64,000 bases of DNA. Origin: Scytalidium lignicola. Taxonomy: Eukaryota; Ascomycota; Leotiomycetes. The stretch covers positions 17,677 through 81,676 of the forward strand of contig NCSJ02000195.1 of the NCBI GenBank assembly GCA_002812745.2. The letters are read 5' to 3'. Made by a program: the position numbers and the translations under genes. A model generated the notes under the pieces. The model made no database searches. It was not told the origin of the DNA and worked only from the letters and a program-made list of their open reading frames with translations. Positions within the stretch are counted from its first letter, which is position 1. Every line of letters starts with the position of its first letter. Positions 11,198 through 22,156 of this stretch are shown here, in pieces.

Positions 11198-12701
11198 ATG
11201 AAAGCCCCAAAGAGAATCCTCTTTTTTACCAACAGTGACTATGGTCAGGCCAATGTCATACTTGCTACCGTCCATGCCTTAGTTCACGTTGCCTCTGATG
11301 TCGAGATTCATATCGCATCCTTCCACGAACTACAAGCTGCTGTCTATGCGACCTCCCAATTCGCCTTGAGCCACGCTCCAGAAGGGTCGAGTGCAAAGCC
11401 CTTGGTTTTCCATGGCTTAAGTCAAGCCCGATCTGACTATTATCGAACCCCTTTTTACACCCGGCCTGACCTTGTGTCACCACCTAGATGCCAACTGGAT
11501 GGTTTTGGCACCAAATACGATCAAGGACTTTGCCGTTCCCTTGCAGCCAGGGTTAGCAATGCTGTGGAAATATCCTCTGTGAGTCCACTCGTGAAATAGA
11601 CCCAAGCTTAAGAAAAGAGATGTATGGATATGAATATGGGAGTCCAAGCCGGCTAACCTTCGCTCCTAGTGTGTGCTCTGCTATGCCCTTTCCTCTTCCG
11701 TGGAGCCTGATCCCACGTAACATCTTTCTCAACTTGGTCGTTGGCTATGCGCTGCTGACGGATACTCGTATCAAAAATACAACACAGCTCCTCCACAAGG
11801 AAGTCAACTCATCCATAACACTTTTAACGGCGAACGAGCTCGGCGTGCTCAAGGCCCCGCCGCCAGGCCTCCGGATCCTCGTTGCTAATAGCTCAGATAT
11901 TGACTACCCTTTTGCTGTCCTCCTATCGCACGTCACACCATGTGGTCCTATCGTGCGAGCCACCCCACAGATCAGCAGTGTAGACCCAACTTTAGCAGAG
12001 TGGCTAAGCCGAGGACCAACAGTATATGTAAATCTGGGGACACACCTGAAGGTTGGTCCAGTAGAGGCGGGCGAGATGGCACGCGCGTTCAGGGACATGC
12101 TGGACCGAGCTAGTGTACTTGGTGGAGCGGGACGGAAGCCGCTCCAAATACTCTGGAAGCTGGGACGAAAGCCTTCGACGAGCGATACGAAGCTGGAGAG
12201 GGATGTCTACGAGGGACCGTGGAAGGCTGTAGTAGATTTGCTGAGACCCGAGTTGGACGGATAGGGTACGTATCACGGACTGGGTCACAGCGGAACCCAA
12301 GTCAGTACTGGAGTCGGGAGATGTTGTCTGTTCAGTCAATCATGGTGGGGCGAGCTCTTTCTATGAGTCAATATGGTTAGTATTATAGCTGAACTTACAC
12401 AAGAATAATATTGCTAACACGATATTACAGTGCTGGTGTTCCGCAAGTACTCCTTCCTCCATGGTCCGATTGTTATGACTTCGCCAACCGTGTTGAGCTG
12501 CTGGAGGTTGGACACTGGGCAAATAAAAAAGCTAAACCACGCTGGGAACAGAAAGAACTGGCCGCTTGCCTTGAAGAAGTGCTTTTTAGCACAAAAGCAG
12601 AAAAAATTCTTGCTAGGGCAAAGGATGTTGCAAAACGGCACCCTGAGTCGGCAGGCCGAGAAAAAGCTGCTAGAGAGATTCTAGCTTTTTGGAAGACTTA
12701 A
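11198..12701 (+). pseudogene. UDP-glycosyltransferase (GT1 family), broken
   Basis: Fungal UDP-glucuronosyl/glucosyltransferase. The ATG at 11198 opens a typical N terminus (RILFFTNSDYGQANVILATVHAL) up to FHGLSQA near 11425. After a frame change, EPLFTPGL and LAPNTIKDFAVPLQPGLA follow at about 11449-11560. Roughly 100 residues that normally separate these blocks are absent, so there is a frame-shifting internal deletion. An intron (GTGAGT..TCCTAG, about 11579-11669) leads to PFPLPWSLIP and the nucleotide-sugar domain. A second frame break at about 12258-12265 separates LLRPELDG from VRITDWVTAEP. The signature HGGASSFYE is followed by an intron (12376-12430) and GVPQVLLPPWSDCYDFA. The C terminus is complete at 12701. 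The gene would be 450-500 residues if intact. Neither lesion is in a homopolymer, so sequencing error is less likely. Confidence 0.82.
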
Positions 12702-14238
12702 TGAAGACTGATCATATATTCAGCTTGAATGGAATAAATGCCTCTCAATTTCTTTCACTGAAAGCAAAATACTCTTCCATGAAGCTTCAATCGACTATGA
12801 TGCTCGTTGTATTTTGCTTGGATCAGTCTTCTTATTTTCCGTAAGTCGTAAAGTCTGATGGTTCAACCGGTCGATTGATCAACGGGTACAGTCTGATAAT
12901 TCAGCTGGGACATGTATAAATTATGAAACTCTATGCGTTCGAGANTTTTTTTTGTTTGTAAACTCCGTTCAGGTGCGCTGCCTCTTTGAGTTTAGCCCTT
13001 ACGCTTCGAGGATGGCGCCTTACTTAATTACCAAGCTGCTGCTTTTGACGACGTCTATAAGAACCCTCCTTCTTCCCTCATCAAATCTCTCCATTGATTC
13101 CAAAACTTTCCACTTCACTCATGCGCAGCTCCTTCCTTAATTAGATGTTAGCCCCACTGCCTCGTCTTACTCTCAGCTTCAATCTATGAGCTACTCTAAT
13201 CACTAACGATGAGAGCGGACCCTGAGCGCCCGTGAAGGATTGGGGTGGTTTCATTGTTGCAGCCATGTTGCTGCTGAGGGCAGCTGATCATACTATTTAC
13301 GGCGTTGCCGTAGGTCGAAAGTGCACTACGTCGTCACCTTTCGAGATGTGCCGGCAAGTGTCAGGGGTCCCGCAGGCAGGAGCAACAGGATTTGACATCC
13401 CAGCGTGCCTACGATCTTCGGACTGTTGTTTCTCTGTCCTACTCCACTCAAACCAACTCTGCTGAGGGATTCCATTGATCTCTTTCTCGTGTTTCTGCTC
13501 CGCATCCCTTCGTCCCAATTTTACTGGCAATCGTGAGGTACAGGCGTACCGTCGAGGCTAAAGCCAAGGCAGGTCACCTATTGCCATTCAGACAGCGGAC
13601 CTCCGGAGCTCACACTGCAGTGCCAGGGGAGGGGGGATGGGGGAGCTGAAAGCTGCACTGCCTGACTCAACACGCCCCAGTTGAGAAAATGCCTCACTGC
13701 TGGCGCTGCGGCTCCTAGCCCGTTGCGCCAAAAGTTACGTCTCAATTATCTTCCGCCTCAGAGAGGGAAATGGGGTGATTGCGTGTCAGATAGTGGCTTT
13801 GCATCAGATATTTCGGAATCTTCATGTATAGAGCACTGAACGGTGGGACTCGCGGCCCTCCTCTCGGTATGATTGTAGGCCAAATTCACGACATGCTTAC
13901 CAGTATTCAGGAGACAGGAAGAGCTAGCCTACTACATTTTAGCTAGAATGATGCTAAGCGATCATTCTTCACATATACTTAGATTCACAACTTAAACCCA
14001 CTTTTCGAGCAGCCTGTGCCACTTCACTTAGTGTGATTTAAGGATGGGTCATGGTGCCAACTTTGAACTCGAAAGACTTAGCTACTTTATGATATTTGCA
14101 AGCACTAAACTGATAATGGATAATCTATTATCTATCAATATGCGGCATAAAGAGGGGTGCCGCACTCTATAGAAGATGAAGTTAATACAGCGTTGTTGAA
14201 AGCGATTCATATAACTATTAAAGTGCAGCTGGTCCCCA
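12702..14238. other. Intergenic region, no supported gene
   Basis: About 1.5 kb with one N at 12945. Short frames on both strands around 12952-13530 show no domain or splice logic. Nothing else is supported. Confidence 0.4.
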
Positions 14239-15926
14239 TCACACACCGCCCAAATCTCTTTGCCGGACTATAGTAGCCTCTTTCATGAATGGGCTGTGAG
14301 CTCTGATCTCTTTGCCCCATTTGATAACCAAGAAAGGAGTAGAAACGAGTATTAAAGATATGAATCCGAGAAGCGTGCTAGCCCAGTGAAACCCGAGGTT
14401 GGTGTATATAGTTGATGCAGCAAGAGGAAGAAAAGCAATGGATGTATTCTCGACTAAGCCAACAGCTGCAAGAGCACTCGCCGCGTACTTGCTGTATGCA
14501 TCGATGAGATAGTTTGCAATACTAATCACGACAGCAGTAGTTCCAAACCCTACCATAGTGAGGCCGACAGTGACTACCATCCAATTTATATTAGAGTATG
14601 TTGCCCAACCATACACAAACATTCCGCCTGTAACGCCAAAAAATCCTCCGATGATAGCTGCATAAAGCCTTGCCTCAGGGATAGGTGTACCCGGGACTTC
14701 GGTATTTCGAGCAGCAGAAGCATAGAACCAATGGTTGGAAAAGAGGGAAAGACCAGTTCCAAGGATCTCGCCGATGACAATAGCACTTTGGACGTATCCT
14801 GCCTGTACAACATTCCAACCGTAAAGCTCTCCATATACCTGTTCGACAGACTGAGTGAATAGGTAGATTGTTCCAAGGCTGAAAGCAGCCCAAATGGTAG
14901 CAACAAAGACTACCGACTCTGTGAAGAACATGCAGATTGGTCGTTGTATACTCTTAATGAGGACCTGGTACAAAGGTGTACGATCAGACTCCTTCTCCGT
15001 GTATGCCTTCTTTCCCTCTTTGCGCATTTGTTTGGCTTTAGCTCGCAGGATAGCTAAACCACGAGTTTCATGGAGACCAAGGACAAGGATAGGGAAAAAG
15101 GCGGCAGCGAAAATCAATTCGATATAACCAATCCAACGCCAATCCAAGAATTGAAGTATTGAGGCACCGATCACTGGACCTAGACTTGTTGCGCTAAGAT
15201 ATACCATAACGTAAAGACATACTGGTACGCTCCTGGCTCGATCTCCGTGGAACACATTCGATGTGTTGCTGGCGACGGCATCACTCATGAGTGGAACGCA
15301 GCCGCCCGTAAAGAACCGAACTGCGATGAGCGTTGCGAAGTTTTGGGCCAGTCCAATTGGAATGAGAAGGCACATAAAGCAAAAATAGGTGCTGAGAACC
15401 ACAGGTCGAACCCCCCAATCCTCTATGAGAGGAAACAAGATAAGAGGGAAAATCGCGGCCCCTACTCCCCAGGACGTGGTGATCCAGTAGGAATTAGGGA
15501 AAGGCTCATCAGAAATCCCGAATTCCTCAGAGATTGATTTGTGAGCAACCGAGAGGATGGTGCCATTTACGGAACAGATGAAGCTCGCGAGAAGACCAAG
15601 TCCGACTGTCCACCATTTCTTTTGTACAGACCAATTGAATGGATCTTCTGGGTCGTCTAATCCATCCCAGGTGACAATTGTAACGTCTGGGTCATGATAT
15701 GGTTCTGTGTTGCAAGATTAGTCGAAGCTAGTTTAATGGCTTGCAGGTGCGTGTACTAACCTTCAGAGGGAGAATCCGAAGTCAAGTGATTAGTTTTTGT
15801 AAAGTCGTCCATCATAACAAGCATGCTTCCAAAGTGATTTGTAGAGGCATCTATTTCCAATGTATCCTCTCGATGTGAACTCCGTGAGCGTGGCATATCG
15901 GTAGCCGCTGCGACGGTGGAAGCCAT
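14239..15926 (-). CDS. MFS transporter, DHA1-type drug/polyamine antiporter
   Basis: Model complement(join(14239..15704, 15761..15926)), 543 residues. The intron is GTTAGT..ACACAG, 56 nt. The ATG at 15926 is preferred over an upstream in-frame TTG. A polar N-terminal leader of about 75 residues leads to the DHA1 signature TWDGLDDPEDPFNWS. Alternating hydrophobic segments consistent with 12 membrane helices follow, with RFFTGG in TM4 and a long charged loop (AKQMRKEGKKAYTEKES) between TM6 and TM7. Family members export drugs, polyamines or toxic metabolites at the plasma membrane by proton antiport; the substrate cannot be read from sequence. The gene appears intact and is isolated between a broken glycosyltransferase and an AT-rich island. 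A TPO-like polyamine transporter is the closest described type, but that is inference. Confidence 0.9.
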
Positions 15927-16771
15927 GGCAGAGCTCAACTAGGGAGGAGAAGAGGTTGGAAAAGAAGTATGGAAATTGCTAAGCGGTCTCCCAAGAACTT
16001 ATCAAGAAGATATAACATGTTGCATGAACGAATGGCGGTAGTGACAGATACTTCATAAGTCCAATTAGAGATGGGTTATTCAAATCAAGTGTAACGATCT
16101 AGTCAGTAGAAACGACCAAAAAGGCAATTGGACGGATTAGGCAGGAAGCCAAAACTAGTTACTGTGCTTGGATAAATAATTCACAACCCTGTCGTTCGCT
16201 AGAAGGGATTCCAACCAATAATATTAGCGGAATTTAGAGATTTGAGCTCACTAGGGTGCGAAGTAGTTAGTGAGATGCCAAGGCCGCCACTTCCAGGAAC
16301 CGATCTTTAAGCCGAGTTAGCGCTGATAAGCGGGGGTCGCTAATACCCATCCGTACTTTTCTTTCTCTCTTCTACAGTAACAGCCTCAATCCGGCCAGCA
16401 AAGTCGAACTCCCACCTGTCTGTGGTGCTGGCTACGAACCTATGGTTGCAATATTATCATAGAGCCAACGGGAGACAAGCGCATTTGATGGAGCTGTTGA
16501 TGGCGTTGTGGTTGTTTCGACGGCTCGCCACCGGTCAGATAACGACGATAAGCTGCATCAACAGAACAAAGGACTACCATCAAAATGGATACGAAAACCA
16601 TCCGACAAGTGTTTATCTGTGTAAGAATCAGGCCTTCGAAGGTATTTCGACGTGGAACCAATGCCTAGACACTTGATAGGACACCTCTGGGGTACAATGC
16701 AAAAATTTTCACCGAACAGTATTCAAGACACACGTATGTCAACAATCACCCGACAAACCTTCGCACAACTG
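15927..16771. other. Intergenic, promoter side of the MFS gene
   Basis: No gene is supported. The short frames at 16422-16676 (both strands) show no family resemblance. Confidence 0.4.
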
Positions 16772-16875
16772 TCGAAGCTCTCGTTAAACGAAAATATTCG
16801 AAGCTCTTGTTAAATGAAAGAATTCGAAGCTCTCGTTAAATGAAAGAGTTCGAAGCTCTCGTTAAATGAAAGGAA
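16772..16875. repeat. 26-bp tandem repeat, four copies
   Basis: Four head-to-tail 26-bp units start at 16772, 16798, 16824 and 16850, each beginning TCGAAGCTCTCGTTAAA with one to four differences between units. Not part of a supported gene. Confidence 0.85.
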
Positions 16876-16876
16876 G

Positions 16877-16969
16877 CTGGACTACAAGCAAAGCAGGACA
16901 CTAGACTACAGGCAAAGCAGGATACTAAACTACGGACAAAGCAGGATATTGGAGTACAGGCATAGCAGG
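16877..16969. repeat. 24-bp tandem repeat, nearly four copies
   Basis: Directly abuts the 26-bp array. Units start at 16877, 16901, 16925 and 16949, with consensus CTRGACTACAGGCAAAGCAG plus GATA. Being a multiple of three, it could encode an 8-residue repeat in either direction, but no supported gene contains it. Several Ns follow at about 17000. Confidence 0.85.
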
Positions 16970-17098
16970 CTGGTAGTCGGAGGGAAAAGATTTGCTCTAC
17001 TNTNNACAGAATGCACAAGTACCACTTGTCTTATTCACTATGCCCTGCTCAAATGTTAATTGCCAGAGAGTGCTATACACAAATCCAATGAATGAAGC

Positions 17099-17881
17099 CT
17101 ATTCCTCATATCTCTGCTCGTCTATCGTTGATGACCAGAAAATGTCCTTTTCATGATCTTGTCCGCCTGATCGTAGAATAAGCCGTTGTAATACTGTGCA
17201 TTGACCTTCAAGTTGTCGAAGATGACCTTGTATAGGACCCAGATGCTTGATCACTGAATTTCTTTCGGTGTCATCATATTCTTTTAAGTTATCCAAAATA
17301 GTCCCTTCAGCTATTCCTTTGCCATCTCTTATCTAACCTAAATCGCATAAATTGTCTAAAACTAAGGTTAGAAGTTTTGTTAGATCAATTGATCCAATAC
17401 AAGCTCTGAGGAAGACAGAGGACATCATACTACTAAGGCGTATATGCTCTAATCTTGAAAATTGAAATGATGGCGGTGGACAGCACTCATGATCATATGC
17501 AAAAGACACCAAATCCAGGTGTTTCAAATTTCGTAGAAGCTTAAAAGCTACTCACAATTAGCTATTACCAACAACAAAATCATTCCTATATTCATCATAA
17601 TCATCTTCTTTTTCGTCTTCTTCTTCTTCTTCCTCCTCCTCGTCGTCGTTTTCTAGCCCAAAATATGACCAAATTAAACTTTCTACTGAAAGACCATATT
17701 CTGGACGTTTAATAATTGTATTTGCAAACAGCTTTTGTTGTTTGATATATGCAACGGAATCTTCCCAACTTATACTTCTTTTATAATAATCCAGCGTAAC
17801 TAACCCTCTATCTAGGGATTTGACTTTTTCCAGTTTGTTGTAGCAACTAATGTTGACCGTATAGTATAAAGCACGAAGAGC
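17099..17881 (-). pseudogene. F-box/leucine-rich-type protein relic
   Basis: Reading the minus strand, a frame without ATG runs from about 17881 to about 17566 (ALYYTVNISCYNKLEKVKSL, SISWEDSVAYIKQQKLF, then a run of Glu/Asp codons). This resembles the post-F-box part of fungal F-box proteins (LYxTV, then layered Leu-rich segments). A second frame from 17527 to 17099 reads LKHLDLVSFAYDHECCPPPS and SRLEHIRLSSMMSSVFLRA, then is interrupted by TAG at 17333-17335 and resumes in the same frame (LDNLKEYDDTERNSVIKHLG). The F-box itself is not visible. No start, at least two stops and a frame change make this a relic. The assignment rests on pattern resemblance only. Confidence 0.5.
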
Positions 17882-19591
17882 TTAATAGTGTAAGGCTGAA
17901 CAAGTGCTGGCTAAAGCAAATCAGTGTATTCATCCAAAGCAAACGCCATATTTCTACAGATATTCACCTATGTATATCAATTCCACTGTATTACAATTAC
18001 GTAAAACCTCCATCTAAAGTTCTAGGATAAGACGGACAAATAATGAAGAAGACATTTTGTAAAAAGATGATTCTGATTATTTCTTGCTAATATGTATTTT
18101 TCTTCTTGATTATGGGTTTACTTGTGTAGATGGAATATCAAGTTAGTATTTATACCCAAGAGCATCTTCGATTTCACACTACCAAGATTGCAGCCTGTGC
18201 TACCCCCTTTCCAACAACAAAGAAACCTCTAGAATATATTTATCATTTGTTAATACAGTAATGCTANTTTTTATTCTTGACTAACTACATATTAAGTCTC
18301 TTGTCATGTCATATACTTTTCAGGAGTGATCATTGATTGGGCTGTTGTAGCCATAAGTGCAAGGCAACAATAGTAAGTCCAAGATGTTAGAACCCAAGAG
18401 CTTGAAATTGTTAGGATTACTGGTGAGTAGCTTCAATCAAATATATTCGGAATCTTAAGATTAAAGACATAGAAAAGCAAGAAGTATAAAACGTCAAATC
18501 TAAATGTCGTTCCAGCCTCATCGACGAGGTTGCCAACCTCAAACTGAATATCGATCTGTTGAATATATGCTCCATGAGTTCTAACTGTTGAATATGGTTC
18601 AGCTGTACAAGCCATATAATTATATATATTCAGCTGTACAAGGCCATAAGTAGGAGCCGGTCTCAGATCTTACTAGCCTGTAGGAGTTTATATATATGGT
18701 CATACTTACTTACTGTACAGTAGTTAATTCAGTAGTTAATTTAAATATATTCTATAGGAACTTATTACAAGTGGTGTAATTAACCTGTCTAACACTAATG
18801 ATGGAGTAAAAAGCTATCGGATTACGATTCCAAGCACGGCATCGCCGCCATCTCCACCCCCAGACTGAATGTCTCCACACCATTACAACCGTCAACGTCA
18901 AGTCATCCGTTATCCGTTTTAGCACAACAACAGATAACAATACGTAATCATATAACGAATAGTATGAGGCAGCTGCAAGATCAATCCAACGCGTTTCCGA
19001 ATATCTGCTCAATTTGGATTCCTCGGGACCTAGAAATCTAATTATAATCTCATGGAACACGCCACATAGATTGTTAGTTATCAAGTTACAACTCTAGATT
19101 GTGTTTTCGAAAATTACTGCGATAGTGAGTAAATACATCATTATACAATCAAAATTACTTGCTTTTACACAAGCCGATACGTTAATATTAGGTCTTACTA
19201 TCACATCCTTAAATAGCATTTCCTTGGCAAAATAGACATATTTTTTTTAAGTTATTTAATACAACAAAATTAGTTATAATAATTTAACCAATAATAATTC
19301 GTGATTTTTCATAATAGTTTTTGGATTTTTTTTCCGTATTATTTGTTTAAGAGTCGATTAATCTAATAACTCCGTGGCATATTTAAACCCTAGGAGTGAA
19401 AGCGGGAATGAACGAGGAGAAAGAGAATAACGACACCAGTGGTCATAGCAATAACCATAGTAATATAAATCACACTAACAGTAATGGCGTTAATGGACAC
19501 ACCAATGATCAAAGTGAAATCCGTTGAAAATACACATGTGACAAATGATAAGTGACAAGTGTTTAAAAGCTCTATCTGAGTCTTGCATTGA
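17882..19591. other. AT-rich island segment without supported genes
   Basis: Strongly AT-rich, with an N at 18267 and short palindromic ATATAT tracts. The frames at 18433-18615, 18752-19084 and 19390-19608 (minus) have no recognisable content. Nothing firm. Confidence 0.4.
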
Positions 19592-20140
19592 TTATTCTGA
19601 TATCCCAAATTTACCTCGGTTAAATTGAATCACCATCCCTCGCGATTGCGCTGCCACCAGTACCGTTGCCAGTCTTGCTGGTTCCGAGGTCCTGTTCTCC
19701 CAGGCGTGGCTCGCTGCCTTCAGAATATACAGATCTCCAGCGCTAGTATCAGAAGGTGTCAGTAAAATCACAAAGATAGTATTTGAATCCACAATTCATC
19801 TTATGACTTATTACTTGAGCGTCGTCTCCGCTCCAGATTCGAAAATCAACACAACACTCCCTGAAATTATTACACCTAAGTCAACTGAAGATGTAGCGTG
19901 CATTGGACTCCTTCCACCTGACGCCATCACAGATTCGACAAAACGCACACCGGTTTTATTGGAAAATTCACTCTGTTCATACTTCGCATTATATTGCACA
20001 TCAGGGACGGGAACATTGGGAGTGTCGAACATCAAGCGCAGGCTGCCTCCACCAGGCAAGTCAATAGGTTCAGGGATATAGCTGCACTCGAAATATCCTT
20101 CACCATTGCTGTTAACGGCAGCAACAACAAGTATGATCAT
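19592..20140 (-). CDS. Small cupin-domain protein
   Basis: Model complement(join(19592..19742, 19815..20140)), 158 residues. The intron is GTAATA..ATACTAG, 72 nt, and restores the cupin reading TTLNAGDLYILKAASHAWEN. Features are NSNGEGYFECS near the start, GGSLRLMFDTPNVPVPD, the first cupin motif PMHATSSVDLGVIISGSVVL with a His ligand, and the second motif with H in ASHAWENRTSEPARLATVL. This matches the single-domain fungal cupin_2 family (usually 160-185 residues), whose substrates are unknown. The start at 20140 is uncertain because the hydrophobic IILVVAAV leader is unusual, and an upstream exon is possible. Its 5' end overlaps by a few bases the opposite-strand STAND relic. It appears intact inside a decayed island. 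Confidence 0.72.
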
Positions 20141-21334
20141 GTTCAAGCAAAGAAGGAGCTCCAGCAGATTTTGAGAGCACGACACTCTTCTTTGAAGGGG
20201 AGAAGTGAAGCGACCTGGAAGCGAGCAGACATTTTCATATGGGAATTTAATAATACAAGTGTACTAGGGACTAAATATAAACTTCTCGAAGAGATGGAAA
20301 ATTTAATGATGTCTTTGACGGGACAAAGCCCAGACCAATTCCAGCCTGAGCTATCCCAGACTATCATACCCCTTGCTCTCATGCGGTGGGAGCTTGGGCT
20401 GGTGACTACATTTTTGGACTTGCTTCAGGCAACGTTTGAAGGATGCTGTTAAGCACTTCAGGATGGAAAGGAGGGTAATGACCCTGCTAGCTTCCGTATT
20501 CTGGCCAAGGTCTTCTCGCTTTTACCTACTATGGATAAGATCGAGGCTCAAATTGCTCTTTCCTGCCAGTTCTACGACGTGTTCCACAAACCAACGCCGA
20601 AGAGTGAGATAACAAGTAACATCCAACTAGACATCACAAATGAACATGTAACTACATCAAGTCATGGCCAAATACCAAGCAACCAAGAGGAAATTCCACT
20701 GGCCGAAACGCTCTCTGATGGTTGGGAGGAGAGACAAGACGAGTAGAAAGTACATCAATGAGTCGGTCATTATTAACTACGCTACTTACGGCAAACGGAT
20801 ACCTGAAATTCCTGAGGCTTCTGAACCGGATAAGGAGATTCCCATAATCGTTTATATGTGTTATTACTGCACAAACACTGATCTCTGCAAAAAATGTTAT
20901 GATGCTCGACAAAGCCATCACTTGAAACCCAAGACATTATCTCCAGAAGATAATTTCTTTACAGCAGTAGATAAGGGTACAGGTGACCATGACAATAATC
21001 AGCAGCAGCCTGATCGAGCAGAGAAAGATGATATTTTCTTGGACATATGCCCTAAAGGACACAAACACATTGAAGCTCCCGTTCAGGGCATTGAGAAAGG
21101 GATAGGTGGGACCATACTCAGGTACCCCGGCATGCCTAACAACAGGATTGAATTTAAATAATGGCTAGGAAAGCTGAAGTACGAGTGGGAAGAAGCCTGT
21201 AACGATTATAAGATGTCTGTATTACAGGAAACTATTCCGAATCTAAGAGGTTCAGATGTGAAAAGCGTGTTTGAATCAGTTGTGCAACTTGGAATTTCAG
21301 TTATTCCTATTAAATTTCATAAAAATAATATTTA
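20131..21334 (+). pseudogene. C-terminal relic of a STAND/TPR-type protein with ZZ-like Cys motif
   Basis: A coding-like frame from about 20131 to 20452 (LQQILRARHSSLKGRSEATW, LALMRWELGLVTTFLDLLQ) has a stop at 20450-20452, resumes in the same frame to 20746, then shifts to the frame of 20664-21161. That part contains CYYCTNTDLCKKCYDARQSHH and ICPKGHKHIEAPVQGIEKG. After another stop at 21159 it reads WLGKLKYEWEEACNDYK. The CxxC..CxxC followed by CPKGHxHIxAPVxG is the C-terminal tail found in large fungal STAND NTPases (NACHT/TPR, Goodbye-domain types). The N-terminal effector, NTPase and most of the repeat domain are missing. At least two stops and one frame change are visible. Family assignment from memory of such tails is moderate. 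Confidence 0.55.
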
Positions 21335-21600
21335 AATATGTTCTGGCCCAACCACTGATTAGGCCATTGTATATATTATAGCAAGGATGGTGTGAGTAAG
21401 GAATTAAGATTTTGTTTGAAATTTCTTTTATGATTTAACAGTTTACAATATTATAGTTTATTTTATGTTCACCCTTAATAGTAATCTCTCAAATTTATTA
21501 TAATTGTATGATTAATTACCTGTGCCATTATTGAAAAGCAAGAATATAATCTAAAAATGGGGTTCTACTATTATTTAAAGCTATATATATATGTATGTAT
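21335..21600. other. AT-rich spacer
   Basis: Nothing recognisable. Confidence 0.35.
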
Positions 21601-21719
21601 TGTTGACTGGAAACGCAAGAATACAAAACTACTATTGTATTGATTGCTTAAGGAGTCTACAACTACAACAGATTCTATATATACAGAGAGTTACGGCCAT
21701 AAAACCATTATAGTCAACA
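21601..21719. mobile_element. Solo-LTR-like element, 119 bp
   Basis: Starts TGTTGACT and ends AGTCAACA, a perfect 8-bp terminal inverted repeat of the TG..CA type used by LTR elements. It contains a TATATATA box and lies in an AT-rich island. Flanks do not show a clear 5-bp duplication. Copia-type is likely but not provable here. Confidence 0.55.
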
Positions 21720-22156
21720 GTTACGGTTGTACAAGCACCTTACAGGTGCCTATAGTTGCCTACAGTGGTAGCCTACCGTAAACCCTATCCGTAAGCCCTA
21801 GCATAGGCAACCGTAAGAACACTGTGAAGTGGCATCCGTAAACTCCAAATATTGCAACATGTTAAATAAGTTAAAATTAACAGTGTTTCAAATTATCCAT
21901 AATTGAAAATTCATTAGTCTTTTGGATTCACCTTTATTTGTACTCTGTATAAGTTATACCATACAGAATTTCAAGTGGCTCTGCTCAGTTGTATTTTGCT
22001 ATTCATAACTTAAGGCTCTATTGTTCATATTACCACTTAGAATTCTTAGAAACTACTATCCACTAGTTTCCACTTGAGTGGTTTAGCTGAACCAAACCCA
22101 CATTTATAAGGCATCGATGAATCTTTAGCCTTGTTAAGGTGATCACATGCGGAAGA
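21720..22156. other. Spacer with CCGTAA-rich tract
   Basis: Bases 21720-21850 hold several short repeats of GCCTA and CCGTAA in mixed orientation, possibly an extension of the preceding element. No gene. Confidence 0.35.

Noticed and set aside
16836..17018. Minus-strand frame with 8-residue repeats (SCFACSLV)
   Set aside because: It is a by-product of the 24-bp minisatellite and runs into Ns.
18752..19084. 110-codon minus-strand frame in the AT-rich island
   Set aside because: Low-complexity, no motif, surrounded by decayed DNA.
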